Assembly: GCA_937920575.1 (NCBI GenBank)
Contig: CAKZSF010000042.1
Location: 1-6,654, forward strand
Reading direction: 5' to 3'
From: an uncultured Sphingomonadaceae bacterium
GTDB taxonomy: Bacteria > Pseudomonadota > Alphaproteobacteria > Sphingomonadales > Sphingomonadaceae
DNA: 6,654 nucleotides
Below, one piece after another: positions 5,316 through 6,654 of the stretch; positions within the stretch are counted from its first letter, which is position 1, and every line of letters starts with the position of its first letter. The position numbers were made by a program, and so were the translations under genes. The notes beneath the pieces were generated by a model. The model did not search any database, was not told the DNA's origin, and was given only the letters and a program-made list of their open reading frames with translations.

Positions 5316-6203
5316 CTATTTCCCGAGGAGGCGGTTGGCCATTTCGCGGACTTCATCGCCCATATCTTCGCGTTCCAAGGCCAGCGCGAGCGTCGCCTCG
5401 ACAAAGCCTACCTTGTTACCGCAATCGAATCGGCGGCCTTCAAATGTCACTGCGTGAAACGGCTGGTCGCCGATCATGCGGGCCATCGCATCGGTCAGTT
5501 GGATTTCGCCGCCTGCGCCTTTGCCCTGGTCTTCCAGTGTGCGCATCACTTCGGGTTGCAGGATATAGCGGCCAGAGATGATCTTGTTCGACGGAGCCTC
5601 CGCCTGTGGGGGCTTTTCGACCAGACCTTTAACTTCGGTCAGCGCCCCGCTCGCCGCGCCCGGATCAATCACGCCATAGGAGGAGACCTCTTCCTCTGGC
5701 ACTTCCAACACGCTGATCAAATTGCCGCCGACTTCATCATAGGCCTCGACCATCTGTTTCATGCAGCCCGGGCCGCCATTGGCATTGGCGACCATCAACT
5801 CATCGGGCAGCAAAATTGCGAACGGCTCATCGCCCACAATTGCGCGCGCGCACCAAATCGCGTGGCCCAATCCCATTGGCACTTGCTGGCGTACCGTGAT
5901 GATATCGCCCGGCGTTGCGCGCGTGGGATCGAGCACGCCCATATCCTTGCCGCGTTCGCCCATGGTGGTTTCCAGCTCGAATGCCATGTCGAAATGTTCG
6001 ACGATCGCGGTTTTGCCGCGTCCGGTGACGAAGATCATTTGCTCAATCCCCGCCTCGCGCGCCTCATCCACCGCATACTGGATCAGCGGACGATCAACGA
6101 TCGGCAGCAATTCTTTCGGTATCGCCTTGGTTGCAGGCAGGAAGCGAGTGCCGAGCCCGGCAACGGGGAACACGGCTTTTTTGATCGGTTTGTGTTGTGT
6201 CAT
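5316..6203 (-). CDS. galU: UTP-glucose-1-phosphate uridylyltransferase GalU
   Basis: GalU makes UDP-glucose from UTP and glucose-1-phosphate, feeding exopolysaccharide, lipopolysaccharide and glycolipid synthesis. The 295-residue cytoplasmic protein has the nucleotidyltransferase signature near its N-terminus: PVAGLGTRFLPATKAIPKELLP (13-34, with G16, R20 and K30), then the GalU-typical VDRPLIQYAVDEA, the LLPDELM segment in the metal/nucleotide site, YGVI, the VEKP lysine, and GGEIQLTDAM. Length is normal for bacterial GalU. The ATG at 6203 gives the standard N-terminus; an in-frame ATG at 6260 would add 19 residues with no family match. Neither has a convincing Shine-Dalgarno sequence. It is divergent from murA and is followed by a weak hairpin and the separate buf promoter, so it is probably transcribed independently of bufABC. 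Confidence 0.95.
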   Translation of the reverse strand: MTQHKPIKKAVFPVAGLGTRFLPATKAIPKELLPIVDRPLIQYAVDEAREAGIEQMIFVTGRGKTAIVEHFDMAFELETTMGERGKDMGVLDPTRATPGDIITVRQQVPMGLGHAIWCARAIVGDEPFAILLPDELMVANANGGPGCMKQMVEAYDEVGGNLISVLEVPEEEVSSYGVIDPGAASGALTEVKGLVEKPPQAEAPSNKIISGRYILQPEVMRTLEDQGKGAGGEIQLTDAMARMIGDQPFHAVTFEGRRFDCGNKVGFVEATLALALEREDMGDEVREMANRLLGK

Positions 6204-6283
6204 GGTTCTATTCTTGGTCAGGATTGGGGCATCGGTCAACCGCGTGCTTGCTCCATACATATTAGGCGTTAAAGCCTTACGAT
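6204..6283. promoter_or_regulatory. Divergent intergenic region galU / murA
   Basis: Only 80 bp separate the start codons of galU and murA, so both promoters must lie here or inside the coding ends. A TTGCTC at 6248-6253 could be a -35 for murA, but the expected -10 position is not convincing. A small imperfect repeat, AGGC-GTTAAA-GCCT, lies at 6264-6277. No clear regulator site is claimed. Confidence 0.3.
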
Positions 6284-6654
6284 ATGGACAAGATACTTAT
6301 ACGTGGCGGAAATCGCCTGTCGGGCACCATCCCTGTTTCGGGTGCAAAGAACTCTGCCCTCACGCTGATTCCGTGCGCGCTGCTGACGGAAGAGCCGCTC
6401 ACTTTGCGCAATTTGCCGCGTTTGGCAGATATTGACGGTTTTCAGCATCTGATGAACCAATTTGGCGTCACCACGGTGATGCAAGGCAAGCGGCCAGAGG
6501 ATTTCGGCGGTGTGATGACGCTGGAGGCACCCCGCGTGACGTCCACGGTCGCGCCCTATGATTTGGTGCGCAAAATGCGCGCGTCCATTTTGGTGCTGGG
6601 CCCAATGCTGGCCAGAGCAGGTGAGGCGACCGTATCGCTGCCTGGTGGCTGCGC
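6284..6654 (+). CDS. murA: UDP-GlcNAc 1-carboxyvinyltransferase MurA, N-terminal part
   Basis: MurA transfers enolpyruvyl from phosphoenolpyruvate to UDP-N-acetylglucosamine, the first committed step of peptidoglycan synthesis, in the cytoplasm. The frame opens at ATG 6284 and stays open to the window edge, giving 123 residues of a protein normally about 420 long. The start MDKILIRGG fits the family. SGAKNSAL carries K22 and N23 at the same numbers as the E. coli active-site pair. [11 protein letters not shown] (91-101) and [19 protein letters not shown] (105-123) match the catalytic-loop region. The last complete codon is C123, equivalent to the catalytic Cys115 of E. coli, so this is the cysteine form that fosfomycin normally alkylates. 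No good Shine-Dalgarno sequence precedes the ATG. The length and ordered motifs argue for an intact gene continuing beyond the edge. Confidence 0.95.
   Translation, partial: MDKILIRGGNRLSGTIPVSGAKNSALTLIPCALLTEEPLTLRNLPRLADIDGFQHLMNQFGVTTVMQGKRPEDFGGVMTLEAPRVTSTVAPYDLVRKMRASILVLGPMLARAGEATVSLPGGC

Noticed and set aside
6204..6260. ATG at 6260 as galU start
   Set aside because: The 19 added residues have no GalU character and would take up most of the promoter region shared with murA.
5454..6272. Long rightward open frame of 272 codons opposite galU
   Set aside because: It is antisense to a clear galU; the product has no recognisable domain and looks like a high-GC shadow frame.
1..6654. CRISPR array, tRNA, rRNA, insertion sequence or phage genes
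   Set aside because: No spaced direct repeats, tRNA-like cloverleaf, transposase or phage motifs were seen; the only tandem repeat is the short coding one in bufC.

Overview
The window is GC-rich, gene-dense chromosomal DNA that looks like an alphaproteobacterium of the Sphingomonadales, probably Erythrobacteraceae-like. This rests on the style of the FtsEX, GalU and MurA proteins, the MJ0042-type zinc ribbon divergent from ftsE, and the ftsE-ftsX-ydcF-plsC order. It is inference from protein character and gene order; no database was searched.

Left part (1-3151): the start of a leftward zinc-ribbon gene runs off the edge. Divergent from it is a tightly packed rightward cell-envelope operon: ftsE and ftsX (ABC complex that couples division to peptidoglycan hydrolysis), a YdcF/DUF218 membrane-anchored protein, and a PlsC-type acyltransferase. 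Junctions are ATGA and GTGA overlaps or a 6-nt gap.

Middle part (3148-5284, leftward) is the most interesting region: a compact three-gene cassette encoding a DUF2282 precursor peptide, a DUF692 multinuclear iron oxidase (MNIO) and a DUF2063 partner. This is the layout of bufferin (bufABC) systems, in which cysteines of a secreted copper-binding peptide are modified after translation. Here the precursor appears to be a lipoprotein with an Ala/Glu-rich linker. The cassette has its own ECF-type promoter (GTAACC-N16-CGAA), paired hairpins in the 5' leader, and a stem-loop across the precursor stop codon that could set a high precursor-to-enzyme ratio. The partner protein carries a 15-bp tandem repeat at its N-terminus. 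No DoxX-like gene, sigma factor, anti-sigma factor or copper pump lies next to the cassette in this window. Its last gene overlaps plsC tail-to-tail.

Right part (5316-6654): galU (UDP-glucose synthesis) runs leftward, and murA (first committed step of peptidoglycan synthesis) runs rightward from a short shared intergenic region. murA is cut by the window edge just after its catalytic cysteine. The flanking genes are all envelope-biogenesis housekeeping genes, so the bufferin cassette sits as a small stress-response island between them.
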